DNA of 11,915 nucleotides from Oscillospiraceae bacterium (GTDB taxonomy: Bacteria > Bacillota > Clostridia > Oscillospirales > Oscillospiraceae), in NCBI GenBank assembly GCA_017624645.1, contig JAGAMQ010000106.1, forward strand, positions 1 to 11,915, in the 5' to 3' direction. This document shows, in pieces, positions 1 through 6,330 of the stretch (the stretch's first letter is position 1; every line of letters begins with the position of its first letter). A program made the translations under genes and the position numbers. The notes under the pieces were generated by a model, which saw nothing but the letters and a program-made list of their open reading frames with translations, was not told the DNA's origin and ran no database searches.

Positions 1-587
<587 letters not shown>

Positions 588-628
588 GATGTGTCCCTCC
601 AGACAACGTATTCTTTAATATGCAATGA

Positions 629-657
629 ATTATACAGTGAATACCGGAAAAAGTCAA
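629..657 (-). promoter_or_regulatory. argG promoter (sigma-A type)
   Basis: On the minus strand TTGACT (652-657) is followed after 17 bases by TATAAT (629-634), about 42 bases upstream of the argG start codon. Both boxes are near consensus. Confidence 0.85.
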
Positions 658-664
658 TACTAAA

Positions 665-678
665 TGAATAAATATCCA
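665..678 (-). promoter_or_regulatory. Possible ArgR (ARG box) operator upstream of argG
   Basis: TGAATAAATATCCA differs at one base from the palindromic ARG-box core TGAAT-WWWW-ATTCA and lies just upstream of the argG -35 box. Two further TGAAT half-sites (626-630 and 638-642, plus strand) overlap and flank the -10. The position suits arginine-dependent repression, but AT-rich DNA gives such matches by chance. Confidence 0.4.
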
Positions 679-931
679 AGATTTGTAGGTATTATACACA
701 TCCGCGGGAGGGAACTGTACCTTTTTGGACAGAATGACAACAAAAATGGTTTTTCCGGGGGAAACAAATGCGTACAAGGCAAAAACAAATCCGAGATTAC
801 CGGAGCAGTTTTGTATACTGGGCTGTATGTTTTCCCGTTTTTTGCATATCACCGCAAAACCGTAGAAAAACATGGGCTTTCCCTTGGCGTTGCGGGGGAT
901 CCCGGGAAATTGTGGATACTTGCCCGGGAGG
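679..931. other. Intergenic stretch without a recognised gene
   Basis: The DNA between the argG control region and the MBL-fold gene promoter has open frames on both strands, but their translations have no family character and no ribosome binding site. A repeated CCCGGG (about 901-907 and 923-928) can form a stem over the region just upstream of the next promoter. Nothing else is assigned. Confidence 0.5.
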
Positions 932-959
932 TTGCAATCTCCGCCAGATGGTGTATAAT
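932..959 (+). promoter_or_regulatory. Promoter of the MBL-fold gene
   Basis: TTGCAA (932-937), a 16-base spacer, then a perfect TATAAT (954-959), 22 bases before the ATG at 982. The -35 matches consensus at 4 of 6 positions. Confidence 0.65.
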
Positions 960-981
960 AACGAAGAAAAGGGGGGTCTCC

Positions 982-1890
982 ATGCGCCAAAAGATCCAGC
1001 CGTATCTGGAGCAGGTGAAGGAAAACACCTGGTGTATCGTCACCGGCTATGCCCGGATACCGTTATATAAATTGAACAAGCAGGATGTGATCCTGATAGA
1101 TTCCGGTATTCCCGAGGACGGGAAGGGGATCGTTGCCTGCCTGCAGAAGGCAAGGCTCAATGTAAAGGCCGTGCTCACCAGTCACAAGCATCCGGATCAC
1201 ATCGGCAACCATCTGCTGCTGCGCCGTACCTTTGGAGCGAAGCTGTATATGTCCCGGTACACGGCAGCCGCCTGTGCCGAGCCGATGAATCAGGTGGAGA
1301 GCTATCTGGGGATCGCCAGCTACCGCAATATTGCCCAAATGATGGTGGAGGAGTTTGTGCCGGATGTTGTGATAGATTGGCGGGGGGACAGCCTTGAGGC
1401 GGAGGGTGTCCGATTCGGCATCCTGCATTTCCCGGGCCACTGCGCCGAGCATATGGGCTTTGTCACTGCGGATAATGTGGCGTACCTTGCAGATACGGTT
1501 CTAAGCAAAAAAATCGTAACGAAGCTGCGTACTTCCTTCTGCACCTGCGTAGAGCTGGATCTGCGGTCCAAGGAGGCAGCATCCAAGCTGAAATATGACC
1601 GCTATATCCTGGCCCATAATGAGGTGTGTGACAGCATTGAGGAGCTGGCAATTCTGAACCGGGATATTCTGCAGGGCAAGGCAGACCTATTGGCATCCCT
1701 GGCACAGGACTATGTGACGTTGGAGGAACTGGTGCGCCGGCTGATGATCTTTACGGGCAACGATATGTCTTCTGTCCACAAGATCCGGGGCACTCACCAC
1801 AATGTCCATGTGCTGCTGGATTACCTTTTGGATACCGGGGTGTTTACCTGCCGCGCCCGGGACGGTAAGCTGCAATATAAGAAGCAATAA
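982..1890 (+). CDS. MBL-fold metallo-hydrolase (302 aa)
   Basis: A metallo-beta-lactamase-fold hydrolase, probably a cytoplasmic two-zinc enzyme. The signature SHKHPDHIG supplies H68, H70, D72 and H73, followed by H153 (FPGHCAEH), D171 (YLADTV) and H212 (LAHNE), which is the full ligand order of the glyoxalase II-like superfamily. The last 70 residues or so (from DYVTLEELV) look helical and may be the small winged-helix tail seen in some relatives. The frame stays open upstream to 664, but that extension has no family character. The ATG at 982 has the purine-rich AAAAGGGGGG six bases upstream and a promoter just before it, so it is chosen as the start. No signal peptide is seen. Substrate cannot be told from sequence; thioesters, lactones, phosphodiesters and nucleic acids are all hydrolysed by members of this fold. 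The neighbours give no pathway clue. Confidence 0.9.
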   Translation: MRQKIQPYLEQVKENTWCIVTGYARIPLYKLNKQDVILIDSGIPEDGKGIVACLQKARLNVKAVLTSHKHPDHIGNHLLLRRTFGAKLYMSRYTAAACAEPMNQVESYLGIASYRNIAQMMVEEFVPDVVIDWRGDSLEAEGVRFGILHFPGHCAEHMGFVTADNVAYLADTVLSKKIVTKLRTSFCTCVELDLRSKEAASKLKYDRYILAHNEVCDSIEELAILNRDILQGKADLLASLAQDYVTLEELVRRLMIFTGNDMSSVHKIRGTHHNVHVLLDYLLDTGVFTCRARDGKLQYKKQ

Positions 1891-1894
1891 AGAA

Positions 1895-1933
1895 AGGGGC
1901 TGCTGCGAAATTCTGCATTTCGCAGCGGCCCTT
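1895..1933. terminator. Shared hairpin terminator between convergent genes
   Basis: Arms 1897-1911 and 1917-1931 pair over 15 positions (one G-U) around a 5-base loop, starting 6 bases after the MBL-fold gene stop. On the minus strand the hairpin is followed by a T-rich run (CCTTTCTTTATT), so it can end the HD gene transcript as well. On the plus strand the T-run is short. Confidence 0.8.
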
Positions 1934-1995
1934 ACTGTATGTTTGCCTTCTTAACTGCCAGCGCAGAATGGGGATTTGAAAGGAAACCTTTTGCC

Positions 1996-2673
1996 TTACT
2001 CCAAAATGTCTGCCAAGGTGGCTTTTCCCTCTTGGATGCCTTGGCAGACCTGCCGGTACAGGGTGCTGTAAAACGCCTCCGCCGCCTTTTTGTGCTGCTG
2101 TGCCATGGCGGCACCGGAAGCGGTGTAGAAGGTGTCGTACAAGGGCTCCAGCTTTCGCTTATATTCCTGAAAAAAGGATTTTGCCGGATCTGCCGTACCG
2201 TCACTGGGCAGGCCGTCGGGACGGAGGGTGTACAGGGGATGGTCATTTTGTCCCTGATACTGCAGGGTCCGGGCAATGCCGATGAGACCGGTCACATCCA
2301 GCTTGTCCGCATCAAAGAGGATCATTGCCTCAATGGTGCGTGGCGTACAGCGGTTGCTGAACCGGTGGGTGCGGATGCAATGGCAGACCTTTTGGATAAA
2401 ATCCTCTTCCAGACCCAATCCTGCAAGAAAATCCCCGGCCTTTTCTTCCCCTACCTGAGCATGGCACAGGGTGGGGTCGGCAAGCTGTTCCGGCCTTCCG
2501 ATATCGTGAAGCAGACAGGCAGCTATAAGTACATCGTAATCCACATCTGTTTCTGTGGCAGCGATCTGCAAACCATTCCACAGCACCCGATACACATGCT
2601 GGGTATCGTGGGCGCTGCCGTCCATGCAGCTGTACATATAGCTTTCTATGGCGTCAAAAAGCTCCCGTTTCAT
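1996..2673 (-). CDS. HD-domain phosphohydrolase (225 aa)
   Basis: A small HD-superfamily protein, which in this superfamily usually means metal-dependent hydrolysis of phosphate esters such as nucleotides or signalling nucleotides. The minus-strand protein has the metal-binding set in order: H26 (HDTQHVYRV), H56-D57 (CLLHDIGR) and D121 (LFDADKLD). A further conserved-looking histidine pair, CHCIRTHRFS, lies near residues 97-104. Length and motif order resemble the YedJ/YpgQ-like group of single-domain HD proteins. There is no signal peptide or membrane segment. The start at 2673 is supported by AGAGGTG, six bases before the ATG. It is divergent from the MATE gene with only 101 bases between them and shares a terminator with the convergent MBL-fold gene. 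Substrate is unknown. Confidence 0.9.
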   Translation of the reverse strand: MKRELFDAIESYMYSCMDGSAHDTQHVYRVLWNGLQIAATETDVDYDVLIAACLLHDIGRPEQLADPTLCHAQVGEEKAGDFLAGLGLEEDFIQKVCHCIRTHRFSNRCTPRTIEAMILFDADKLDVTGLIGIARTLQYQGQNDHPLYTLRPDGLPSDGTADPAKSFFQEYKRKLEPLYDTFYTASGAAMAQQHKKAAEAFYSTLYRQVCQGIQEGKATLADILE

Positions 2674-2690
2674 GGTATCACCTCTTTTTC

Positions 2691-2696
2691 AGTATA
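2691..2696 (-). promoter_or_regulatory. Extended -10 promoter of the HD gene
   Basis: The minus strand reads TGCTATACT, an extended -10 (TG-N-TATACT), 17 bases before the ATG. The expected -35 position holds only a poor match (TTTCCT), which is tolerable for an extended -10 promoter. Confidence 0.55.
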
Positions 2697-2724
2697 GCAC
2701 AGAAAAAAACAAAAGGAAAGACTG

Positions 2725-2753
2725 TTGAAAAATAGGAAAAAAAGGAATATAAT
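2725..2753 (+). promoter_or_regulatory. Promoter of the MATE gene
   Basis: TTGAAA (2725-2730), a 17-base spacer and a perfect TATAAT (2748-2753). TAGGAG (2761-2766) provides the ribosome binding site eight bases before the ATG at 2775. The implied leader is very short, about 15 bases. Confidence 0.85.
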
Positions 2754-2774
2754 GCTTCCTTAGGAGATGATGAA

Positions 2775-4142
2775 ATGGCACACCGTTTATCCAAAGATTT
2801 TACAAAAGGAAATGTGTGGAAGCAGCTTCTGTTTTTTACGCTTCCCTTTATGGCGTCCAACGCCCTGCAGGTCCTCTACAGCACCATCGATATGGTGGTT
2901 GTGGGCGCGTATGTAGGCACCCCCGGACTTTCCGCTGTGGCACAGAGCAGTCAGATCATGAACTTTGCCACTATGGTCTGCTTCGGTTTTTCCAACGGCG
3001 GTCAGGTGCTGGTGTCTCAGGCATTGGGTGCCGGTAAACGTAAGGAACTGAACCGGATCATCGGAACCTTGTTCAGTCTTATCGCACTACTGGCTGTGGC
3101 ACTTTCCGCGATCATTCTTTTTGGCAGAGCATGGATCATGGATGTGATGAACATTCCTGCAGAATCCTATGATTATGCCATGGACTACCTTGTGATCTGC
3201 GGGGCTGGTCTCGTTTTTACCGCCGGCTACAACATGGTCTCGGCGGTGCTCCGGGGTATGGGAGACTCCAAGCGGCCCTTCCTTTTTATCGGCATCGCCT
3301 CGGGGGTGAATCTGGTGCTGGATATTCTCTTCACGGGTATTTTCCGGTGGGAGGTGGCAGGTGCGGCCTGGGCAACCATCATCGGACAAGCCGTGTCTTT
3401 CCTGTTCTCTCTTTATTATCTGTTCCGTCGCAAGGAGGAATTCGGCTTCGATTTTCAGAAGGAGAGCTTCAGGATCAATGCACATTATACCAAGATGATC
3501 ACTGCACTGGGCACGCCTATGGCGATCCAGGCAGGCTGTATCAATGTGTCCATGCTCTTTGTCAACGCCATGATCAACGATGTGGGCGTGGTGGCATCGG
3601 CCACCTTCGGTGTGGGCATCCGTATTGACGATATTATCAACAAGATATCCCAGGGAATTCAGTTTGCGGCTCTGCCTATGATCAGCCAAAACATTGCTGC
3701 CAACAAGCCCAAACGGGCGGTGCAGGTGGTCTATGGATCGTGGGTCTATTCTGGGATTCTGACGGTGGTGTTCATGCTGTCATACATCCTCTTTGGCAAA
3801 GAGCTGTTTATGATGTTCTCCGACGATCCCCTGGTCCATGAAATGTCCGGCACTTTCATCCGTGCCATTTTGTGGATATTCCCGGCGCTGGCGGTGATGC
3901 GGGGCAGCGGCGCCTTTATTCAGGGCATCGGCAACGCAAAGCTCAGTATGATCCTTGCCCTGTTGGACGGCGTGGTGCTGCGGATCGGTCTCAGCTGGCT
4001 TTTCGGCATCTTCTTTCACTGGGGTTTTTACGGTTTTGTGCTGGGCTACGGCCTTGCCGCCTACGGCTGCGCTATCCCGGGTCTTATCTACTTTGTATCC
4101 GGTGTGTGGAAAAAGCGTAGAGTGCTGGCAGAGGACATCTGA
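2775..4142 (+). CDS. MATE-family efflux transporter (455 aa)
   Basis: An inner-membrane exporter of the multidrug and toxic compound extrusion family, which swaps cations (Na+ or H+) for organic substrates. The length of 455 residues is typical for 12 membrane helices. The N-terminal block TKGNVWKQLLFFTLPFMASN, then ALQVLYSTIDMVVVG and LSAVAQSSQIMNF, is the usual MATE opening. The second half repeats the pattern (KMITALGTPMAIQAGC, then FVNAMINDVGVVASATFGVG), as expected for the two-fold MATE fold. VSAVLRGMGDSKRP is the typical loop motif between helices 4 and 5. It resembles the DinF/MepA-like clostridial subfamily more than NorM, but the drug or metabolite exported cannot be read from the sequence. 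It has its own promoter, is divergent from the HD gene and has no adjacent regulator such as MarR or TetR. It ends before a perfect bidirectional hairpin. Confidence 0.95.
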   Translation: MAHRLSKDFTKGNVWKQLLFFTLPFMASNALQVLYSTIDMVVVGAYVGTPGLSAVAQSSQIMNFATMVCFGFSNGGQVLVSQALGAGKRKELNRIIGTLFSLIALLAVALSAIILFGRAWIMDVMNIPAESYDYAMDYLVICGAGLVFTAGYNMVSAVLRGMGDSKRPFLFIGIASGVNLVLDILFTGIFRWEVAGAAWATIIGQAVSFLFSLYYLFRRKEEFGFDFQKESFRINAHYTKMITALGTPMAIQAGCINVSMLFVNAMINDVGVVASATFGVGIRIDDIINKISQGIQFAALPMISQNIAANKPKRAVQVVYGSWVYSGILTVVFMLSYILFGKELFMMFSDDPLVHEMSGTFIRAILWIFPALAVMRGSGAFIQGIGNAKLSMILALLDGVVLRIGLSWLFGIFFHWGFYGFVLGYGLAAYGCAIPGLIYFVSGVWKKRRVLAEDI

Positions 4143-4156
4143 TACAGGCTGAAACA

Positions 4157-4222
4157 GGTTCCTGATCAGCAGAAAGATCCTGCAGCGCTGGCTTTGGTCA
4201 TGCTCAGGATGACAGATCTGAA
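4157..4222. repeat. Possible remnant of a dispersed intergenic repeat
   Basis: The stretch between the MATE stop and the terminator has no frame of note. It carries AAAGATCCTGCAGCGCTGG and then GCTCAGGATGACAGA. The second motif resembles a short sequence often seen between genes in Firmicutes and other gut genomes. This is recalled likeness only; no second copy is in the window. Confidence 0.25.
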
Positions 4223-4232
4223 AGGGAATGTA

Positions 4233-4270
4233 TCAAAAGGGAGCTGCTAAAAAAAGCAGCTCCCTTTTGA
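4233..4270. terminator. Bidirectional terminator between the MATE gene and the proX-like gene
   Basis: A perfect 16-bp stem (arms 4233-4248 and 4255-4270) encloses a 6-A loop. The arms begin with AAAA and end with TTTT, giving a U-run on either strand, and the hairpin sits between two convergent stop codons. Confidence 0.92.
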
Positions 4271-4272
4271 CA

Positions 4273-4812
4273 TTATGGCTCCAAACTCACCAGTGTGGGA
4301 GTGTGGTGTACGGCAGGCAGGATCTTTTCCATCAGATCCCGGGTCCGCAGCCGCAGGCTGGAGGTGTTGGTGCAGGGGTGGCAGCCGATATATTCCCCCG
4401 TCAGCAGCTCCTGGTCGATGAGAAGTTTCACCCGGTTTCCTTTGTCGTTCATCAGTCCCAGCACACTTAAGGAGCCGGGGGTGATGTCAAGAAATTCTTC
4501 CATAAATTCTGCCCCGGCAAAGGACAGCCGGGAGGACCCGATCTTTTTGGAAAGCTCACCGGTGCGAAACGCCTTGTCCCCCGGAAGCATCAGAAGATAA
4601 AAGTCTGTTTTCTGCCGGTTGCACAGGAGAAGATTTTTGCAGATAGTGGCACCCAGCACCAGATCGATCTCCTGGCAGTCTTTCATGGTCATGGCGGCTT
4701 CGTGGTCGATGCGCTGATAGGGGATCTGCAGGCTGTCCAGCAGATCGTACACTCTTATTTCTTTGTCCAGTCTGCCGTGACAGGAAAGGGGACGGCCAAT
4801 TTCAAGCTCCAT
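4273..4812 (-). CDS. ProX/YbaK-type prolyl-tRNA editing protein (179 aa)
   Basis: A free-standing trans-editing domain of the INS/YbaK superfamily. Relatives (ProXp-ala, PrdX) hydrolyse alanine mischarged on tRNA-Pro and so act as proofreaders in translation. Visible family marks are HEAAMTM near residue 37, the conserved lysine K59 in GATICKNLLL, KKIGSSRLSFA (residues 89-99), GSLSVLGLMND (113-123) and the GCHP-TNTSSL block (143-152). Length matches the stand-alone enzymes of about 160-180 residues. The ATG at 4810-4812 is chosen because the family N-terminus (a short lead before the HEAAMT region) fits and AGGAGG lies 12 bases upstream, a slightly long spacing. Specificity for Ala-tRNA-Pro rather than Cys-tRNA-Pro is inferred, not seen. 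It converges on the MATE gene and appears to have its own promoter about 175 bases upstream. Confidence 0.9.
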   Translation of the reverse strand: MELEIGRPLSCHGRLDKEIRVYDLLDSLQIPYQRIDHEAAMTMKDCQEIDLVLGATICKNLLLCNRQKTDFYLLMLPGDKAFRTGELSKKIGSSRLSFAGAEFMEEFLDITPGSLSVLGLMNDKGNRVKLLIDQELLTGEYIGCHPCTNTSSLRLRTRDLMEKILPAVHHTPTLVSLEP

Positions 4813-4819
4813 GTTTTAT

Positions 4820-4999
4820 TTATTCCTCCTGTGTGTTATGTAGGGGTTTGGGCAGAAGATCCCCGGTCAAGTCTACGCTGCGCCGGAGCATCCTATTCTG
4901 CTGCAGCACCTGTGCATAGGACAGGTGATAAAGGTGATCCGGCTCTGGGCTTCTTCTGCCTCTGCCGGCAAAGGCTCCTTTTTCTCTATCATAATCCAA
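4820..4999 (-). other. Doubtful small reading frame upstream of the proX-like gene
   Basis: A frame with no ATG near its 5' end closes at 4820, seven bases before the proX-like start. Its stop overlaps the end of the AGGAGGAATAA ribosome-binding segment, an arrangement typical of coupled genes. A TTG near 4999 would give about 59 residues, with a plausible-looking tail (LSYAQVLQQNRMLRRSVDL). Against a gene: no ATG or GTG start in a sensible place, and its beginning overlaps the promoter. More likely it is the untranslated leader of the next gene. Confidence 0.2.
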
Positions 5000-5016
5000 A
5001 ATATCCCCGAGTGCAA
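4988..5016 (-). promoter_or_regulatory. Probable promoter of the proX-like gene
   Basis: On the minus strand TTGCAC (5011-5016), a 17-base spacer, then TATGAT (4988-4993). It lies directly after two terminators, so it would restart transcription towards the proX-like gene with a leader of about 170 bases. Confidence 0.6.
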
Positions 5017-5017
5017 C

Positions 5018-5051
5018 AAAAAAACGCCACCGGACGAAAATGTCCGACGGC
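5018..5051 (-). terminator. Second of two tandem minus-strand terminators
   Basis: Minus-strand arms GCCGTCGGAC and GTCCGGTGGC pair over 10 positions (two G-U) around ATTTTC, followed after one base by seven T (5024-5018). Confidence 0.85.
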
Positions 5052-5101
5052 AAAAAAGAAATGACCCTTGACTGATTACTGGAACCTCAGTCAAGGGTCA
5101 T
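5052..5101 (-). terminator. Terminator of the orphan minus-strand transcript
   Basis: A perfect 15-bp stem (arms 5061-5075 and 5087-5101) with an 11-base loop, followed on the minus strand by TTTCTTTTTT. On the plus strand there is no comparable T-run, so it terminates minus-strand transcription. Confidence 0.9.
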
Positions 5102-5482
5102 CTCTGTTCACTCTTGATATCTAACATCTTTGGTTAACCTCTCTTTCTACAGTTTTACGACTCCGCTTTGCAACTACGCTCTGTCCTTCAACACCAACAT
5201 TACATCTTTTCATTTCTCATAAGCGAGAAGCTCATCTGTGTGGACTCTTTTGCAAGGGGTCGTATGGGGGAATGGCGCAGCCCAGTTTGTATCGGGATCT
5301 CCGGTCACATCCGCGTCTTTTTCCATCGTCTTACATGAACAAAACTTAAGTTAATCTTTTTGCTTAAATTTCCTGTCTACGAATGTGTTTTCTTCAAATC
5401 TATTTAAATTTCTGGATGAGGGAGAGATCCTTTCCTTTTTGCGCCTTGAGATCTACCTGTACATTGGTATCACCTCTTTGTG
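5061..5482 (-). ncRNA. Orphan transcript of about 430 nt, candidate structured non-coding RNA (possibly raiA-type)
   Basis: A consensus-like promoter (5488-5516) and a strong terminator (5052-5101) on the minus strand define a transcription unit with no reading frame longer than 38 codons. Local structure is visible in the RNA sense. CUU-GCAA-AAG inside GAC...GUC forms a GNRA-capped hairpin at about 5243-5261. UUCUC...GAGAA forms another at 5216-5231. GGTTAACC lies near 5132-5139, and TTGCAA occurs twice and could pair at a distance. A core of roughly 200 nt (about 5130-5336) is richer in GC and in purine-rich loops than the AT-rich 5' part. It is not tmRNA, SRP RNA, RNase P RNA or a T-box: their hallmark sequences are absent. 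Length, position and look of the core suggest comparison with raiA RNA of Clostridia, but I cannot confirm the family by eye. The unit is divergent from the YgjP-type gene. Confidence 0.6.
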
Positions 5483-5487
5483 TCTAT

Positions 5488-5516
5488 AAGATAACACAAA
5501 AAATACGGAAAATCAA
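5488..5516 (-). promoter_or_regulatory. Promoter of the orphan transcript
   Basis: Minus-strand TTGATT (5511-5516), a 17-base spacer, then TATCTT (5488-5493), which predicts a start near 5481. It is back to back with the promoter of the YgjP-type gene. Confidence 0.75.
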
Positions 5517-5591
5517 TATGTAAAATTGTATAAAATGCACTATGCAATTTGGTGCAAATGGGAGAAAACAAAGCATGCCACTGAAAAATCG

Positions 5592-5621
5592 TTGACAGAT
5601 ACACGGCGTATTTGTTATACT
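5592..5621 (+). promoter_or_regulatory. Promoter of the YgjP-type gene
   Basis: A perfect TTGACA (5592-5597), an 18-base spacer and TATACT (5616-5621), with a predicted start near 5628. Confidence 0.85.
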
Positions 5622-5631
5622 GAATGTGTTG

Positions 5632-5658
5632 GGGCAGTCGGCGGACTGCTCTTTTTTT
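5632..5658 (+). terminator. Terminator-like hairpin (possible attenuator) in the leader of the YgjP-type gene
   Basis: GCAGTC (5634-5639), loop GGCG, GACTGC (5644-5649); two outer pairs extend the stem to 8. It is followed by TCTTTTTTT (5650-5658) and directly by the ribosome binding site GGAGG (5659-5663). It begins only a few bases after the predicted transcription start. It has the form of an intrinsic terminator placed before the start codon. Confidence 0.6.
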
Positions 5659-5670
5659 GGAGGATACCCT

Positions 5671-6213
5671 ATGGAAACTGTTGCTTACCGGGTGGTGCGC
5701 AGCAACCGGCGCACCGTTGCAATACAGATTACTGAGGAAGGGGTGCTGGTCCGTGCGCCCCGGGCAATGACAGACCGGCAGATCCGGGAATTTGTCCAAA
5801 GCAAAGAACGCTGGATCCGTACCCATTTGCAGAAAATGCCCCCGGTCCAGCCGCCCTTTTCAAAGGAAATCGTCGCCGCCCTTTCCCGGCAGGCACAGCT
5901 TGTCATCCCCCAAAAGGTTGCCCATTACGCAAGGGTTGTGGGGGTGACCTACGGGAACATCACCATCCGCAGTCAGCGCACCAGATGGGGCAGCTGCAGC
6001 GGAAAGGGGAATCTGAATTTTAACTGTCTTTTGATGCTGGCACCGGAAGAGGTTTTAGATTATGTGATCGTCCATGAGCTGTGCCATCGGAAGCAGATGA
6101 ACCACTCTCCCGCTTTTTGGGCGCTGGTGACGCAGGCGCTTCCTCATTGGCAGGATTGCCGCCGTTGGCTTCGGCAAAACGGCGCAGCGCTGATCCGGCG
6201 GCTTCCTAAATAA
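5671..6213 (+). CDS. YgjP-type (DUF45/M48-like) zinc metallopeptidase (180 aa)
   Basis: A cytoplasmic protein of the YgjP/DUF45 family, zinc-dependent gluzincin-like proteins whose natural substrate is generally unknown. The family signature is clear: TRWGSCSGKGNLNFN (residues 104-118) just before the zinc site HELCH (135-139), then MNHSPAFW with a third histidine at 145. The N-terminal half (VRSNRRTVAIQI, LVRAPRAMTDRQI, FVQSKERWI) is the usual substrate-side domain. There is no signal peptide. An in-frame ATG at 5626 exists, but it overlaps the transcription start region. The ATG at 5671 has GGAGG with a 7-base gap and gives the expected N-terminus. Length is slightly short of the 230-240 residues of the longer family members but within the range. 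The hairpin before the start may attenuate expression. Confidence 0.92.
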   Translation: METVAYRVVRSNRRTVAIQITEEGVLVRAPRAMTDRQIREFVQSKERWIRTHLQKMPPVQPPFSKEIVAALSRQAQLVIPQKVAHYARVVGVTYGNITIRSQRTRWGSCSGKGNLNFNCLLMLAPEEVLDYVIVHELCHRKQMNHSPAFWALVTQALPHWQDCRRWLRQNGAALIRRLPK

Positions 6214-6287
6214 ATATTCCGTGGCTTCATGGCTGTTTCACCTTGCGATTTATGTTTCCGATGTCAGCAAAGAAATCCTCCAACCTT

Positions 6288-6316
6288 GGGCATTACTTCC
6301 TTGTGGAGTACTGCCC
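6288..6316. repeat. Imperfect inverted repeat between convergent genes
   Basis: GGGCATTACTTCC and GGAGTACTGCCC pair over 11 positions with one mismatch and one bulge around TTGT. It sits between the stops of the YgjP-type gene and the sortase gene. No T-run follows on either strand, so it may be a weak or degenerate terminator. Confidence 0.4.
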
Positions 6317-6330
6317 TTCGGGTGGAGCTT

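Noticed and set aside
664..981. N-terminal extension of the MBL-fold protein by 106 residues
   Set aside because: The frame happens to be open, but the extension has no family character, overlaps the promoter and the argG control region, and the ATG at 982 has a ribosome binding site at the right distance.
1939..2697. Plus-strand frame of 252 codons opposite the HD gene
   Set aside because: The minus strand carries the HD motif set, a good ribosome binding site and a terminator. The plus-strand frame shows none of these.
4873..5094. Minus-strand frame of 73 codons through the tandem terminators
   Set aside because: It begins inside the terminator hairpin of the upstream RNA and crosses both terminators and a promoter. 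No transcript would carry it whole.
5102..5475. tmRNA, RNase P RNA, SRP RNA, T-box or CRISPR array in the gene-free region
   Set aside because: No tag-peptide frame with tRNA-like ends, no conserved RNase P or SRP core, no T-box bulge sequence and no regularly spaced repeats are visible.
5470..5826. Minus-strand frame of 118 codons spanning the promoters between the orphan RNA and the YgjP-type gene
   Set aside because: It covers two divergent promoters and the antisense of the ygjP-like 5' end, has no ribosome binding site and reads as non-protein sequence.
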